The position numbers and the translations under genes are program-made. The notes under the pieces were generated by a model that saw only the letters and a list, made by a program, of their open reading frames with translations, searched no databases and was not told the origin of the DNA. This document shows, one piece after another, positions 6,233 through 6,301 of a stretch of 6,301 nucleotides of DNA. The stretch's first letter is position 1; every line of letters begins with the position of its first letter. Origin of the DNA: Fusobacterium sp. (GTDB lineage Bacteria; Fusobacteriota; Fusobacteriia; Fusobacteriales; Fusobacteriaceae); assembly GCA_030527385.1 (NCBI GenBank), contig JAUNAY010000071.1, positions 1-6,301 on the forward strand, read 5' to 3'.

Positions 6233-6301
6233 TTACTTTTCAGTTTCTTTTCCTCCTGTTTTTCTAAAAATCTGTCTTAAGACCCTGCTCCTGCAATCTT
6301 C
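6233..6301 (-). CDS. C-terminal end of an unidentified upstream gene (partial)
   Basis: One minus-strand frame is open from the right edge for 22 codons and ends in TAA at 6235-6233. The visible tail is RSRVLRQIFRKTGGKETEK, basic and hydrophilic. The other two frames stop earlier, at 6279-6277 and 6266-6264. The nfeD ribosome site overlaps this stop and its ATG lies 10 nt downstream, as expected of adjacent operon genes. I do not recognise the protein. The frame choice is tentative because an earlier-ending frame (RLQEQGLKTDF, stop at 6266-6264) is also protein-like, and an AGGAGG lies between the two stops. Confidence 0.45.
   Translation of the reverse strand, partial: EDCRSRVLRQIFRKTGGKETEK

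Noticed and set aside
6248..6258. AGGAGG at about 6250-6255 as the ribosome site of a further small gene before nfeD
   Set aside because: No ATG, GTG or TTG follows at suitable spacing on the minus strand. The motif is readable as codons of the partial upstream gene.
1..6301. CRISPR array, transposon, prophage, tRNA, rRNA, riboswitch or defence system
   Set aside because: No spaced direct repeats, terminal inverted repeats, transposase or integrase frames, or structured RNA signatures were seen. Coding sequence fills almost all of the window.

Overview
The window is AT-rich (roughly 30% GC by eye) and every gene I can support lies on the minus strand, so it reads right to left. Low GC, consensus-like sigma-70 promoters, strong AGGAG-type ribosome sites, the ylxM-ffh-rpsP order and the protein sequences themselves suggest a Fusobacterium-like organism. 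A low-GC Firmicute is the main alternative. The species call is an inference from composition and protein character, not from a database match.

Layout in transcription order. (1) At the right edge is the short 3' end of an unidentified gene (6301-6233), followed 10 nt later by a small membrane protein of the NfeD family (6222-5815). A hairpin terminator (5809-5771) closes this unit. (2) A promoter with perfect TTGACA / 17 nt / TATAAT consensus (5709-5681) drives ylxM (5666-5352), then ffh (start revised to 5343, end 3994), then rpsP (3947-3684). This is the classic SRP / ribosomal-protein cluster. It ends right after rpsP at a 16-bp hairpin terminator (3669-3634), so the khpA-rimM-trmD-rplS genes that follow rpsP in many Firmicutes are absent here. 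(3) Fourteen bases beyond that hairpin lies a TAGACA / 17 nt / extended TATAAT promoter (3620-3592). It reads into tex (3547-1382), and a two-TM HAMP/GAF sensor gene (1380 to beyond the left edge) follows with a single base between stop and start.

How the parts relate. YlxM and Ffh work in co-translational membrane targeting and are translationally linked, since the ffh ribosome site overlaps the ylxM stop. RpsP is a structural protein of the 30S subunit. Tex is an RNA/DNA-binding factor of transcription and translation. The membrane sensor coupled to tex is the least conventional pairing in the window. NfeD is a membrane protein usually linked to SPFH/stomatin partners, none of which is visible here.

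The region is mostly housekeeping. I see no CRISPR array, transposon, prophage, tRNA or rRNA, and no evidence of a new defence or biosynthetic system. No gene-free gap exceeds about 150 bases. The points worth a second look are regulatory: a nearly leaderless ylxM transcript, overlapping inverted repeats over the tex -35 box, a palindrome upstream of the ylxM promoter, and the tex-sensor coupling.
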